This document shows positions 6,565-6,613 of a stretch of DNA of 6,613 bases, piece by piece. Position numbers and translations under genes: made by a program. The stretch is from assembly GCA_023135745.1 (NCBI GenBank), contig JAGLSM010000122.1, positions 1 to 6,613 on the forward strand, in the 5' to 3' direction. This DNA comes from Spirochaetota bacterium. Lineage in GTDB: Bacteria; Spirochaetota; JAGLSM01. Each line of letters begins with the position of its first letter. The first letter of the stretch is position 1. The notes under the pieces were generated by a model. It saw nothing but the letters and a program-made list of their open reading frames with translations, had not been told where the DNA came from and ran no database searches.

Positions 6565-6567
6565 GAA
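6555..6567. promoter_or_regulatory. Inverted repeat over the -35 box, possible operator
   Basis: TTCTTG-T-CAAGAA is a perfect 6-bp inverted repeat around one central base, and the predicted -35 hexamer falls wholly inside it. A dimeric repressor bound here would block RNA polymerase. The regulator is unknown and the site is short, so chance is possible. Confidence 0.35.
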
Positions 6568-6613
6568 GAATTCAATAGTTAAGCAAGACAATTGCATATA
6601 GCAACCTCATTCT

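Overview
The window reads as one transcription unit on the minus strand. In transcription order (right to left) it holds a complete Liv-type (HAAT family) ABC importer, then a phenylacetate-CoA ligase family gene, then the 5' third or less of a gene for the alpha subunit of indolepyruvate:ferredoxin oxidoreductase, which runs off the left edge. No gene on the plus strand is supported. There are no RNA genes, mobile elements or CRISPR arrays, and no stretch longer than 126 bases lacks a gene.

Layout: 6499-6613 is a leader with a good sigma70-like promoter and a small perfect inverted repeat lying over its -35 box. 5338-6498 encodes a lipoprotein substrate-binding protein. 5212-5337 is an intercistronic spacer with a strong 12-bp stem-loop. 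4321-5211 is the LivH permease, 3217-4308 the LivM permease, 2456-3220 the LivG ATPase and 1729-2463 the LivF ATPase. 418-1692 is the ligase and 1-323 the partial iorA. The four membrane and ATPase genes are tightly packed: a 12-nt gap, a 4-nt ATGA overlap and an 8 to 11-nt overlap. The ligase follows after 36 nt. A 94-nt spacer with a weak palindromic fold but no visible terminator separates the ligase from iorA.

How the genes may work together: Liv-type importers take up branched-chain or aromatic amino acids, and in some bacteria aromatic acids. The ligase interconverts an arylacetate and its CoA thioester. The oxidoreductase interconverts arylpyruvate with arylacetyl-CoA, CO2 and reduced ferredoxin. 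The simplest reading is a module for an aromatic amino acid or arylacetate: uptake, CoA-thioester formation or use, and ferredoxin-linked decarboxylation or its reverse. Branched-chain amino acids are therefore not the safest guess for the cargo. The direction of flux cannot be decided from the sequence.

Organism: a ferredoxin-linked oxoacid oxidoreductase points to an anaerobic bacterium. The DNA is moderately AT-rich with AT-rich spacers, and Shine-Dalgarno sites (AAGGA, AGGAG) are clear. The liv-paaK-ior arrangement is one I associate with anaerobic Desulfobacterota and other fermentative or syntrophic anaerobes, but the phylum is an impression and not shown by the sequence. I did not find an evidently new system. 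The most interesting points are the gene linkage, an unusual ligase (shortened C-terminus and an altered pocket motif), and the regulatory structures in the leader and the first spacer.
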